DNA of 64,000 bases, taken from positions 62,001-126,000 of the forward strand of contig NZ_QAOX01000001.1 of assembly GCF_003050935.1 (NCBI RefSeq), written 5' to 3'. The translations under genes were made by a program, and so were the position numbers. The notes below the pieces were generated by a model. The model was given only the letters and a program-made list of their open reading frames with translations. It was not told the origin of the DNA and searched no databases. Of this stretch, positions 8,653 to 16,859 are shown piece after piece. Position 1 is the first letter of the stretch; the number at the start of each line of letters is the position of its first letter. Source of the stretch: Luteibacter sp. OK325 (lineage in GTDB: Bacteria > Pseudomonadota > Gammaproteobacteria > Xanthomonadales > Rhodanobacteraceae).

Positions 8653-9744
8653 ATGAAGATCACCGATATCCGCTTCGGCATGCTGCGCGTGCCATTGAAG
8701 ACTGCCTTCAAGACGGCCTTGCGCACGGTCGACAAGGTCGAAGACATCGTCGTGATGGTGCATACCGACGAGGGCAACGTGGGCTACGGCGAAGCGCCGG
8801 CCACCGCGGTCATCACCGGCGACACCCACGGCTCGATCGTCGACGCCATCCGCCATTACATAGCGCCACGCCTGATCGGCGAAGACATCGCCGATCTCAA
8901 CCGGATCACCAAGCTGATCCAGGGCACCATGGAGAAGAACACCAGCGCCAAGGCGGCGGTGGAGATTGCGGTCTACGACCTCTGGGGCCAGCTCTATGGC
9001 GCGCCGCTGTACAAGCTCCTTGGTGGGGGCGACCCGGTTATCACCACCGACATCACCATCAGCGTCGACTACATCGACAAGATGGTCGCCGACTCCGTCG
9101 CCGCGGTGGAACGCGGCTTCGAGTCGCTGAAGATCAAGGTCGGCAAGGATATCGGCGTGGACATCGAGCGGGTCCGCGCGATCTACGCCGCGGTGGAAGG
9201 CCGTGCCCTGCTCCGCCTCGATGCAAACCAGGGCTGGACGGCAAAGGAAGCCGTCTACGCACTGCATGCGCTGGAAGATGCGGGCGTACGCCTCGAACTG
9301 GTCGAGCAACCGGTGAAGGCACGCGATCTGGAAGGCATGCGCTATGTCACCGAGCGCGTGCACACGCCGATCATGGCCGACGAGAGTGTCTTCGGGCCGG
9401 CGGAAGTCATGGACCTTATCCGCATGCGTGCCGCCGATATCATCAACATCAAGCTGATGAAGACGGGCGGTATCTCCCATGCCATCCGCATCGCGGACAT
9501 CGCCGGCCTCTATGGCATCGAATGCATGATCGGCTGCATGCTGGAGAGCAGCATCAGCGTCGCCGCTGCCGTGCATGTGGCGGTGGCAAAATCCGATGTC
9601 ATCACCAAGGTCGATCTCGATGGGCCTTCCCTGTGTGCGTACAACCCCGTCGATGGCGGCGTGAACTTCAACGAATCGGAGATCTCGGTGAGCGATGCGC
9701 CGGGCCTTGGTATCCGCGAGATCCGCGGCCTCGAGCCGCTCTGA
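8653..9744 (+). CDS. L-Ala-D/L-Glu (dipeptide) epimerase, enolase superfamily
   Basis: A 363-residue cytoplasmic enzyme of the muconate-lactonising subgroup of the enolase superfamily. The catalytic set is complete: K160-I-K162 on the second barrel strand, metal ligands D190 (LLRLD), E218 (LVEQP) and D243 (MADES), and the opposing base K267 (INIKLMK). A D321-L-D323 pair (VDLDGP) sits near the C-terminus; in L-Ala-D/L-Glu epimerases a DxD pair there binds the alpha-ammonium group of the dipeptide, which sets them apart from other superfamily members. The enzyme converts L-Ala-D-Glu from murein into L-Ala-L-Glu, which ordinary peptidases can split. Its place after an NlpC/P60 endopeptidase gene supports this specificity. 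Confidence 0.92.
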   Translation: MKITDIRFGMLRVPLKTAFKTALRTVDKVEDIVVMVHTDEGNVGYGEAPATAVITGDTHGSIVDAIRHYIAPRLIGEDIADLNRITKLIQGTMEKNTSAKAAVEIAVYDLWGQLYGAPLYKLLGGGDPVITTDITISVDYIDKMVADSVAAVERGFESLKIKVGKDIGVDIERVRAIYAAVEGRALLRLDANQGWTAKEAVYALHALEDAGVRLELVEQPVKARDLEGMRYVTERVHTPIMADESVFGPAEVMDLIRMRAADIINIKLMKTGGISHAIRIADIAGLYGIECMIGCMLESSISVAAAVHVAVAKSDVITKVDLDGPSLCAYNPVDGGVNFNESEISVSDAPGLGIREIRGLEPL

Positions 9745-9755
9745 GGGACGCCGCC

Positions 9756-10601
9756 ATGTCGCCACTGGTGAAGATCCGCTCCGAACGCGACCGCATGTCG
9801 GCGGTGGAGCGGCGTATCGCCGACTTCATCCTCGAGAACGCCCAGCTGCTGCGCGACTACTCGTCGCAGCAACTGGCCAATGCACTGGGTATCAGCCAGT
9901 CCAGCGTGGTCAAGTTCACCCAGAAGCTGGGATTCCGCGGCTACCCGGACCTCAAGTACTCCGTGGGTGAAGCGATCGGCCGCACGGAGGAAGGTGGCAG
10001 CGAAGCCATGCCGGTCACCGAACGCCCGGGTGGCGACCCCCTCGGCGCGGCGCTGTGGCAGCGCAAGGCGCGTGCCGAAGAAGCGACTCGCCTCATCAAC
10101 AGCGCCGAAACCTTGCATGGCCTGGTCGATGCCGTCGAGTCGGCGGGGAAGGTCTTCCTCATCGGCCTGGGCGAGGACGACCTGCACGCGCGCGGGTTCG
10201 CCGTGCGCCTGTCGTTGTTGGGCATCGTGGCTATCCGGCACTTCGACGTAAGCCGCATGGCGGCGCAGGTCGCGATGTCCGCGCCGGGTGACCTGCTGAT
10301 CGTGTTCTCCGAGCACGGCAAGCATCCCGCGCTGGTCAAGATCGCCCGTTATTTCCGCGAGCAGCGTGGACGTGTGGTTACCGTGACCCGCCATACCTCC
10401 AATCCGCTGCGCGCGCTGGCCGATATCGCCCTGGCGGTGGCCGCGCACGACGATGCGTCCTACGTCCAGTCGTTGATCTACCAGTCCACCGTGCAGCAGT
10501 TACTCGACACCGTCTTCGTCCACCTGTGCGAGGGCGACGAGGCGCGTCATGCGCGCCTGGTGCAGAACCTCGACCGCATCCAGCAGATGCTCGAACCCTG
10601 A
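9756..10601 (+). CDS. RpiR/MurR-family transcriptional regulator (HTH-SIS) with altered ligand motifs
   Basis: A 281-residue regulator, ATG 11 bp after the epimerase stop. Residues 1-75 form the RpiR helix-turn-helix (SAVERRIADFILEN, SQQLANALGISQSSVVKFTQKLGF). Residues about 110-250 form a SIS domain. In sugar-phosphate-binding SIS domains the loops read roughly GxGxS and SxSGxTxE. Here they read GLGEDD and SEHGKHPA, so the phosphate-binding Ser/Thr residues and the Glu are replaced. The domain fold is clear, but the effector is probably not a sugar phosphate; a muropeptide or dipeptide is a reasonable guess. Its position inside the operon suggests local control, perhaps through the palindrome at 6031-6044. 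Confidence 0.85.
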   Translation: MSPLVKIRSERDRMSAVERRIADFILENAQLLRDYSSQQLANALGISQSSVVKFTQKLGFRGYPDLKYSVGEAIGRTEEGGSEAMPVTERPGGDPLGAALWQRKARAEEATRLINSAETLHGLVDAVESAGKVFLIGLGEDDLHARGFAVRLSLLGIVAIRHFDVSRMAAQVAMSAPGDLLIVFSEHGKHPALVKIARYFREQRGRVVTVTRHTSNPLRALADIALAVAAHDDASYVQSLIYQSTVQQLLDTVFVHLCEGDEARHARLVQNLDRIQQMLEP

Positions 10602-10613
10602 CCGGAACGCCAC

Positions 10614-11375
10614 ATGACGTCACCCCGAACACTCAGTCGGCTTCTCGGCCTGGCCGCCTTCTTTCTCACCGCGTCTACGGGCGCCTTCGAGACGCCGTCC
10701 GCCTGGTCGGTGTCCCGCCAGATGATCGTTGTGACCACCGACGGCTGGGACGTCGATCATGGAAGGCTGCGCGCGTATGTCCGCGAAGGCTCCCAATGGA
10801 AACAGGAAGGTCCCGCCACCGATGTGACCATCGGCAAGCACGGTAGCGCCTGGGGCGTGGGCCTGAATCCACCCGGGCACGATGGCCCGGTGAAGAAAGA
10901 AGGCGACGGCCGCAGTCCGGCGGGCGTGTTCCGTGTCGGCGAGGCGTTCGGCTATGCGGAGAAGAACCCCACCGCACTGCCGTACCGCGGCCTGACTGCG
11001 TCCGACTATTGCGTGGACGTGGACAGCTCGGCTTATTACAACCAGGTCGTCGACGCGAAGAAAGTCGGTGAGAAGGCTGTCGCCGGCGCCACCGAACCAA
11101 TGCGCCGCGACCTGCACTTCGATGGCGACCATGCCTATCGCATTGGCTTTGTCATCGAGCACAATCCCGACGGTCGAAGGGGTGCAGGCAGCTGCATCTT
11201 CGCCCACCTGTGGAAATCACCTACCTCGCCGACCGCCGGCTGCACGGCCATGGCCGACGACGCGATGGAACGGCTGCTTGGCTGGCTCGATCCGAAGAAG
11301 AAGCCGGTCTTCGTGCTGCTGCCGAAGTCCGAATACGCTCGCCTGCGCGAAGCCTGGAACCTGCCAGCCCCATGA
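10614..11375 (+). CDS. L,D-transpeptidase-fold (YkuD, COG3786 type) periplasmic protein
   Basis: A 253-residue protein with an N-terminal signal peptide (about 1-24). The YkuD catalytic region is visible: H198 in CIFAHLW and C210 in PTAGCTAM, with conserved upstream segments (KKEGDGRSPAGVF). The cysteine and histidine of the family are kept. This subtype has a GCxx motif instead of the ShGCxR of the main cell-wall L,D-transpeptidases, and members are usually annotated only as YkuD-domain proteins. Being inside a peptide-scavenging operon, it may act as an L,D-carboxypeptidase or endopeptidase on tetrapeptides rather than as a cross-linker. That is inference. Its stop overlaps the start of the next gene (ATGA). 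Confidence 0.82.
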   Translation: MTSPRTLSRLLGLAAFFLTASTGAFETPSAWSVSRQMIVVTTDGWDVDHGRLRAYVREGSQWKQEGPATDVTIGKHGSAWGVGLNPPGHDGPVKKEGDGRSPAGVFRVGEAFGYAEKNPTALPYRGLTASDYCVDVDSSAYYNQVVDAKKVGEKAVAGATEPMRRDLHFDGDHAYRIGFVIEHNPDGRRGAGSCIFAHLWKSPTSPTAGCTAMADDAMERLLGWLDPKKKPVFVLLPKSEYARLREAWNLPAP

Positions 11376-12607
11376 CTGCCACCCAACGGATCCTCCTTGG
11401 CCTCGCGCTTGGCGCCATGACTGGCATCGCCCTGGCGTCATGGGCACCCGACGTAGCGGAACGCATCGCCGATGCCGTGCAACCGGTGGGCAAGCTATGG
11501 CTGAGCGCGTTGCAGATGACGGTGGTGCCGCTGGTGCTTTCGCTGGTGGTCGTCGGTGCCAACACCGCGACCGACGCCGCCGCGTCGGGCCGCATCGCCC
11601 GTCGTGCCATCGTGGTGTTCCTGCTCCTGCTTGCGTTGGGCGCCGCCGTCGCTGCCTTGACCGCGCCTGCACTGTTCACGCTGTTCCCGCGTAGCGATTC
11701 GCTCACCACAGCGTTGAGCGCCACGGGCAGCCATCTTCCCGCGACCGCGCCAATCGGCTGGTCCGACTGGCTGGCCGGCATCGTTCCCACCAACGTGGTC
11801 ATGGCAGCGGCGCAGAGCGCGATGCTACCGTTGGTGGTGTTCGCCATGTTCCTCGGCTTCGCCCTCACCCGGATCGCCCCTGAGCGCCGCGCGCTGGCGG
11901 TGGAGTTCTTCCGGGCGATTGCCGACGCGATGATCGTCATCGTTCGTTGGGTACTACTGCTCGCGCCCTTGGGCGTGTTCGCACTGATCCTTTCCGTCTG
12001 CGCGCGAGCAGGCCTGCACATGCTGGGTGCGCTGGGCGTCTATGTGCTGGTGGAATGCATGGTGTATCTCATCGTCACCGCGCTGATGCTGGTCGTCGCC
12101 CGCGCCTGGGGTCACGAGCCCTTCGCCCGCTTCGCAGCCGCGATCGCACCGGCACAAGTCGTCGCCGCGAGCACGCAGTCCTCGCTCGCTTCGCTGCCGG
12201 CCATGATCGAAAGCGCGGACCGTCGCCTCGGCTATCCCACCGCCGTGACCTCGCTCGTGTTACCGATGGCGGTGTCACTGTTCCGGCTCACCAGCCCGGT
12301 GCAATACGTCGTCTCAGCGAGTTTTATCGCGTGGGCGCTGGGCATCGAACTGAGCGTGGCACAGTTGGCTGCGGGTGCGGCACTCGCGGTGGTGATAAGC
12401 CTGGGCTCGGTCGGCCTGCCCGGGCAGGTCACGTTCATCGCAACCAACGTCCCTGTCGCGCAGGCCATGGGCCTGCCTATCGGTCCGCTGGGCATCATGC
12501 TCGCGGTGGACACCCTTCCGGACACGCTGGCGACACTCGGAAACGTTACCGCCGATCTCGCGGCGACCAGCATCGTCGCCGCGCAATCCCGTAAGGACGA
12601 GGCATGA
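11372..12607 (+). CDS. Divergent dicarboxylate/amino acid:cation symporter (DAACS family)
   Basis: A 411-residue membrane protein starting in an ATGA overlap with the preceding gene. Family hallmarks include QMTVVPLVLSLVVVGAN in the first half and the hairpin-1 serine stretch (STQSSLASLP). The last core helix, DTLATLGNVTAD, aligns with DMGRTMVNVTGD of GltPh: the equivalents of D394, T398, N401 and D405 are kept but R397, which holds the acidic side chain, is Ala. The NMDGT sodium motif after LPxGA is FRLTS. So this is unlikely to be an ordinary Na-glutamate/aspartate carrier. A neutral amino acid (Ala or D-Ala) or a small peptide is more likely. The family is sure, the substrate unknown. Confidence 0.87.
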   Translation: MTATQRILLGLALGAMTGIALASWAPDVAERIADAVQPVGKLWLSALQMTVVPLVLSLVVVGANTATDAAASGRIARRAIVVFLLLLALGAAVAALTAPALFTLFPRSDSLTTALSATGSHLPATAPIGWSDWLAGIVPTNVVMAAAQSAMLPLVVFAMFLGFALTRIAPERRALAVEFFRAIADAMIVIVRWVLLLAPLGVFALILSVCARAGLHMLGALGVYVLVECMVYLIVTALMLVVARAWGHEPFARFAAAIAPAQVVAASTQSSLASLPAMIESADRRLGYPTAVTSLVLPMAVSLFRLTSPVQYVVSASFIAWALGIELSVAQLAAGAALAVVISLGSVGLPGQVTFIATNVPVAQAMGLPIGPLGIMLAVDTLPDTLATLGNVTADLAATSIVAAQSRKDEA

Positions 12608-13728
12608 ACGAGACACCCGTCGATGTGATCGTGATCGGCGCCGGTATCGCCGGTGCATCGGTCGCCTGGTTCCTTGCGCCGCACGCGCGCGTCGTCGTGC
12701 TCGAGCGCGAATCGTTCGCCAGCTTCCACACCACGGGACGGTCGGCCGCACATTTCAGCGAAAGCTACGGCTCACCGCAGGTACGGGCGTTGAGTCGCGC
12801 CACGCGTCCCTTTCTGGCATGTCCGCCTGGCGGATTCGCCGAGCACCCGATTCTTCAGCGTCGTGGTGCCCTCGTGATCGGCAACGCGGCACAGGCTGAT
12901 CGCGTACGCGAGGCATTTGAAGCCGTACGCCGCTTCACTCCTGCGCTGACCTTGCTCCATAGCGAACAGATCGCGGCACTCGTGCCGGTGCTTCGTTCCG
13001 ACGCCGCGAGCATTGCGTTCTTTGAACCCGATTCGGCCGATATCGACGTCAATGAATTGCACCAGGGCTTCCTGCGCGGCGCGAAAGCGCAAGGGGTCGC
13101 CTTGCATGTCGACACCCGGGTCCACGCTATCCGTCGCGAAGGACGCGAATGGATCGTCAACGAACAATGGCGCGCGCCTGTGGTCGTGAACGCCGCCGGG
13201 GCATGGGCTGACACCGTGGCCGAACTCGCTGGCGTGGATACCATCGGTCTCGAGCCGCGCCGCCGTTCCGCCTTCACCTTCGCCGCTCCCGCTGGTATCG
13301 ATGCAGCCGGATGGCCCTTCGTCGTCGACGTCGATGAAACCTTCTACTTCAAGCCAGACGCAGGCTTGCTTCTCGGCTCGGCCGCAAACGCCGATCCGAC
13401 GCATCCGCATGACGTACAGCCCGAGGAGTACGACATCGCCCTGGGCATCCACCGTATCGAGGAAGCCACGACGATGACGATCCGCCGTCCCGCCCGTACC
13501 TGGGCCGGCCTGCGCAGTTTCGTCGCGGATGGCGATCTCGTCGGTGGCTTTGCGCCGGATGCACCGGGATTCTTCTGGCTCGCCGCACAGGGCGGCTACG
13601 GCATCCAGACCAGCGCAGCCATGGCGGAGGCCTGCGCATCGATGATCCTCGGCAAGCCGATGCCGGAGCACCTTGCGGAAGCCGGCATCACAGCGGCGTT
13701 GCTAAGCCCCGCAAGACTCCGCCGGTAG
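12604..13728 (+). CDS. FAD-dependent D-amino acid dehydrogenase-like oxidoreductase (DAO/DauA type)
   Basis: A 374-residue protein of the DAO superfamily, start in an ATGA overlap with the symporter gene. The FAD-binding GxGxxG is at residues 12-17 (VIGAGIAGAS). HTTGRSAAHFSESYG resembles the flavin-proximal segment of Pseudomonas D-arginine dehydrogenase (DauA). ARTWAGLRSF and the Gly-rich GGYGIQTS close the FAD site as in that group. Such enzymes oxidise D-amino acids to keto acids and pass electrons to the respiratory chain. In this operon it would fit catabolism of D-Ala or D-Glu from murein. No signal peptide is seen, so it is cytoplasmic or peripheral. The D-amino acid specificity is inferred from motif likeness and context. 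Confidence 0.82.
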   Translation: MNETPVDVIVIGAGIAGASVAWFLAPHARVVVLERESFASFHTTGRSAAHFSESYGSPQVRALSRATRPFLACPPGGFAEHPILQRRGALVIGNAAQADRVREAFEAVRRFTPALTLLHSEQIAALVPVLRSDAASIAFFEPDSADIDVNELHQGFLRGAKAQGVALHVDTRVHAIRREGREWIVNEQWRAPVVVNAAGAWADTVAELAGVDTIGLEPRRRSAFTFAAPAGIDAAGWPFVVDVDETFYFKPDAGLLLGSAANADPTHPHDVQPEEYDIALGIHRIEEATTMTIRRPARTWAGLRSFVADGDLVGGFAPDAPGFFWLAAQGGYGIQTSAAMAEACASMILGKPMPEHLAEAGITAALLSPARLRR

Positions 13729-13746
13729 CAGGATCACCCCCGCCCT

Positions 13747-13828
13747 TGTAGGAGCCGATTCATCGGCGATCCCGCGACAGCGGGCCAGGGCACGGCGAGC
13801 ACCTATCGCCGCTGAAGCGGCTCCCACA
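13747..13828. repeat. Pair of inverted REP-like extragenic palindromes
   Basis: TGTAGGAGCCGATTCATCGG begins a unit at 13747-13770; its imperfect reverse complement (ATCGCCGCTGAAGCGGCTCC...) is at 13805-13828. Between them is a small CCCGC-GACA-GCGGG hairpin. Single related units lie at 17792-17829 and 51783-51805. They lie between the convergent oxidase and receptor genes. The paired layout resembles REP doublets mobilised by RAYT transposases in other gammaproteobacteria. Confidence 0.75.
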
Positions 13829-13850
13829 CCGAAGCGGCCCCACACGATGG

Positions 13851-16800
13851 TCAGAAATCGTACGAAACGCTGAGCCGCCCGTACCGCGGCGCCTGCCGCT
13901 GTGTAATCACCCCATACGCCGGCTCCGGCACCCCCGGACCCGCTTCCGAATAGGGATACTTCTGCAGCGCCCGCTGTTCGTTGAGCAGGTTGAACACGTT
14001 CGCACTAAAGGCCAGTTTCCCTTCACTGAAGGAAGGACGCCAGGTCACGCCAAGATCGATCTGGCGGATCCATGGCAGCCGGCCCTGCTCGCCCGGAGGC
14101 GAGGGCAAGCCGTCGCAGAAGTGGTAATCGCCGCCATAGCCGGCGGGATCCGAGTGGTCGGCACCGTAGTAGGCAAGGCAATGCCGTGGCGTGCCGGAAA
14201 CGACGCTTACATTGGCCGAAGCGAGCCACTCCGGTGTGATCTGCCAATAGCCGAACACCTTGAACTGGTGCGTGTGATCGTTGCTCTGCGGCCCGTTGGT
14301 GTGCTCCATGATCGGACCGTTGTCCCAGTCCTCGCTCGTCGACGCCGCGGTCTGGTTGAGGTCCGAGCGAAGCTGCCCTTCCGTATTGCCGTAGCTGCGC
14401 GAGAATACGTAGTTCGCCCGCGCGAACCATGTACCGTCGAAGGGGTGCTCCAGCAGCAACTCCAGGCTGTAGTACTTGCGCTTGAGCCTGTCGAAGCCGA
14501 GCTCCTTGTTGGTCACTGGCACTTCCACATGGTTTCCCGCCGTATCCAGCAGGGTGAACGTGTTGGCCTGTCCGGGATTGAACAGGTAGCAGCTGTTGGT
14601 CTGGTTCGTGTCGATATCCAGGCCGAGCGACTGCCCCTTGGCGACGATGCGGTCGATGTCGCAATAATCGTCGATGGCGTTGCGCAGGTTGCGGTAGGTC
14701 AGTTTGGCGCCGTAGAGCCAGTCAGAACCGAAGGTCTTGGTGAAACCGAGGATGTACTCGTCCTGGTTCTCCGCCTTCATGCCCTTGGCGGCAACCGTTT
14801 TGGGATCCGGCAGTTCGCCGAAGTTGTTGTTCGCCGACACCGGCACGCCCGGCGCGATCGCTGTCAGCCCGCTCGGCTGGCCGTCCGCAGCAATGCCCGT
14901 ATAGGTGAAATACTGCGTAGTGCTCAACGCGCCGCCAGCAGCGTTCAGGGCCGGGTTCAACGGCAAGCCGAGGTAGTAGCGGCCCGCATTGCCGTAGACC
15001 TTGAAGGTCGCGTCGCCGAACACGTCCCAGCTGAAGCCAAGGCGCGGGGCCCACTGCGGCGAGGTCTGCTTGATGTAGATGTCGCTGTCGGCGTTGTAGT
15101 TGGTGAACTGGTCGTTGCGCAGACCCAGTGTGACCAGCCACCGATCCGTGACCTGCCAGGCATCCTCGATGTACTGGGCTCGCTGGCTCGAGCGCACCGT
15201 CGCAAGGCTGGACGACACCCCGCGCGCTACGTAGTAACCCTGTTCGCCACCGGGGTAGTTACCCGGGGCGTCGACACCGAGACCGGTCGAAATCGGAAGC
15301 GTCGGGTCACCCTGGTTATAGGTCCAGGTGTAGCCCGGCCCCGAGCTCTCCGAACCCTGGTCACGCGCCCTCGCCTGCTGGTTGTCGATGCCGGCCGTGA
15401 TCGTGTGATCGCCGATCACGTAATGAAGGTCGAAGCGCGTGTTCGTGGTCTCGTTGCCACGGTTCGGATCGGTAAGCGAGGCGATGGTCTGCCCGTTCTG
15501 CCGGGCGGTGCCACCCGTATACGCGGGATTCTGAAAGTCGAGGCCGGCGATGTACACGGCGTCCGGGTTGTAACCGGAAGGCGAGACGTAGCTCACCGTG
15601 CGCATCTTGCCGTACTGGGCACTGATGGTCAGGCTGTCGGTGATATAGCCGGTGTACTTCGCGGTATAGACGTCGCCGCCGTACTTTTCGTCGTTCGCGC
15701 CGGTGATACGCTCGCCGCGCGCCTGGTTCGCGTAGTCGTAATCGTAAACTGTGCCCGAGCGATGCGTCTTGTCCGAAGCGCCGGTCACCTCGACGATATT
15801 GCTCTCGTCGATATTCCAGTCCAGCTTGGCGTACCAGCGAGGCAACTGGTAGCGATAGGCGCGGTCCGGCGACTGCGGCAGCGTCACGTTGCTCACCGCG
15901 TCACCTGTCTGTCGCTCCACTTCGGCGGCCGCGAAGATGAAAAGCTTGTCCTTGATGAGCGGACCGCCGGCATAGATGCTCGCCGTCGTGGAGGTCTCGG
16001 TGTTTGCACGATTTGGCTGGTAGAGCGAGCCTGCCTTCGGCTGCGGCGGAAGTCCATTCGTGTAGTAGCTATTCTGGCCGTCCGCACGGAGCCCGTTCGG
16101 CTCCCAGATGAGCTGCGCACCCGCGTGCCACTCATTGGTACCGCGCTTGCCCACGACGTTGATCACACCACCGTCGGAGCGCCCGTACTGGGCGCTGTAG
16201 CCGCCGGTATAGACCTCCTGCTGGTCGATCGCGCCATAGGGCAGCGAGATGCCGCCGAAGCCACGGAGTGGGTCAGTCGTATTGAACCCGTTGACGTAGT
16301 ACGCGTTCTCGCTGGCAGCGGATCCACCGAAGGTAACGAGCGAGTTTCCGGTCGCACTCAGGTAGCTGCCACTGTTGTTGACGGCACCCGGCGCCAGCAA
16401 GGCGATCGCCTCGGAGCTGCGTCCCAATGGCAACTTCGCCAGCTGATCGGAGGTGACGACCGTACGCGAGTCAACCGTGGAGACATCGATCTTCGCCAGC
16501 GCGTTCGCCGAGACCGTCACACCGCCAAGGTCCTGTGCGGAGGGCGATGCAAACGACACCTCGACCCCGGAGCCGACGCGCAAGGCGACGTTTTCCCGAC
16601 TCAGTACCGCGGCGCCCGCATGAATGACCGACACCGTGTACGTGCCCAGAGGAAGCTGCGCTGCGGAGTAGCGGCCCCTGGCATCGACAGGCACATCACG
16701 GGAAAGCCCCGTATCGCCGACGACCCGTACCACATCCCCCTCAGACGCCTGAACCTGACCGTAGATCGAACCGGTAGTGGACTGCGCCAACGCGCCCCCT

Positions 16801-16859
16801 GAAAGTGCAGCGAACAAAGCGGTAGCCAACAGCGACCGCTGCAACGACGAGTTACGCAT
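13851..16859 (-). CDS. TonB-dependent receptor, Oar-like, second copy
   Basis: The frame is open to 16889, but the ATG at 16859 follows AAGGG at good spacing and starts a clean signal peptide (SLLATALFAALSGGALAQ), giving 1002 residues. A short carboxypeptidase-regulatory-like domain (about 25-95) precedes the plug (AIALLAPGAV, YYVNGFNTTDPLRGFGG, GGVINVVGKRGTNEW) and a barrel ending in LSVSYDF. It shares this architecture and several plug motifs with the receptor at 1337-4327 but has a different N-terminal domain and barrel. It converges on the end of the muropeptide-type operon. A related ligand is plausible but not shown by sequence. Confidence 0.9.
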   Translation of the reverse strand: MRNSSLQRSLLATALFAALSGGALAQSTTGSIYGQVQASEGDVVRVVGDTGLSRDVPVDARGRYSAAQLPLGTYTVSVIHAGAAVLSRENVALRVGSGVEVSFASPSAQDLGGVTVSANALAKIDVSTVDSRTVVTSDQLAKLPLGRSSEAIALLAPGAVNNSGSYLSATGNSLVTFGGSAASENAYYVNGFNTTDPLRGFGGISLPYGAIDQQEVYTGGYSAQYGRSDGGVINVVGKRGTNEWHAGAQLIWEPNGLRADGQNSYYTNGLPPQPKAGSLYQPNRANTETSTTASIYAGGPLIKDKLFIFAAAEVERQTGDAVSNVTLPQSPDRAYRYQLPRWYAKLDWNIDESNIVEVTGASDKTHRSGTVYDYDYANQARGERITGANDEKYGGDVYTAKYTGYITDSLTISAQYGKMRTVSYVSPSGYNPDAVYIAGLDFQNPAYTGGTARQNGQTIASLTDPNRGNETTNTRFDLHYVIGDHTITAGIDNQQARARDQGSESSGPGYTWTYNQGDPTLPISTGLGVDAPGNYPGGEQGYYVARGVSSSLATVRSSQRAQYIEDAWQVTDRWLVTLGLRNDQFTNYNADSDIYIKQTSPQWAPRLGFSWDVFGDATFKVYGNAGRYYLGLPLNPALNAAGGALSTTQYFTYTGIAADGQPSGLTAIAPGVPVSANNNFGELPDPKTVAAKGMKAENQDEYILGFTKTFGSDWLYGAKLTYRNLRNAIDDYCDIDRIVAKGQSLGLDIDTNQTNSCYLFNPGQANTFTLLDTAGNHVEVPVTNKELGFDRLKRKYYSLELLLEHPFDGTWFARANYVFSRSYGNTEGQLRSDLNQTAASTSEDWDNGPIMEHTNGPQSNDHTHQFKVFGYWQITPEWLASANVSVVSGTPRHCLAYYGADHSDPAGYGGDYHFCDGLPSPPGEQGRLPWIRQIDLGVTWRPSFSEGKLAFSANVFNLLNEQRALQKYPYSEAGPGVPEPAYGVITQRQAPRYGRLSVSYDF

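Noticed and set aside
11372-12607. Calling the DAACS symporter GltP or DctA
   Set aside because: The substrate Arg and NMDGT sodium motif are missing, so a glutamate/aspartate or C4-dicarboxylate name would overstate the evidence.
14121-16802. An 893-codon plus-strand frame opposite the second TonB receptor
   Set aside because: Same kind of antisense shadow; no ribosome site and no recognisable domain.
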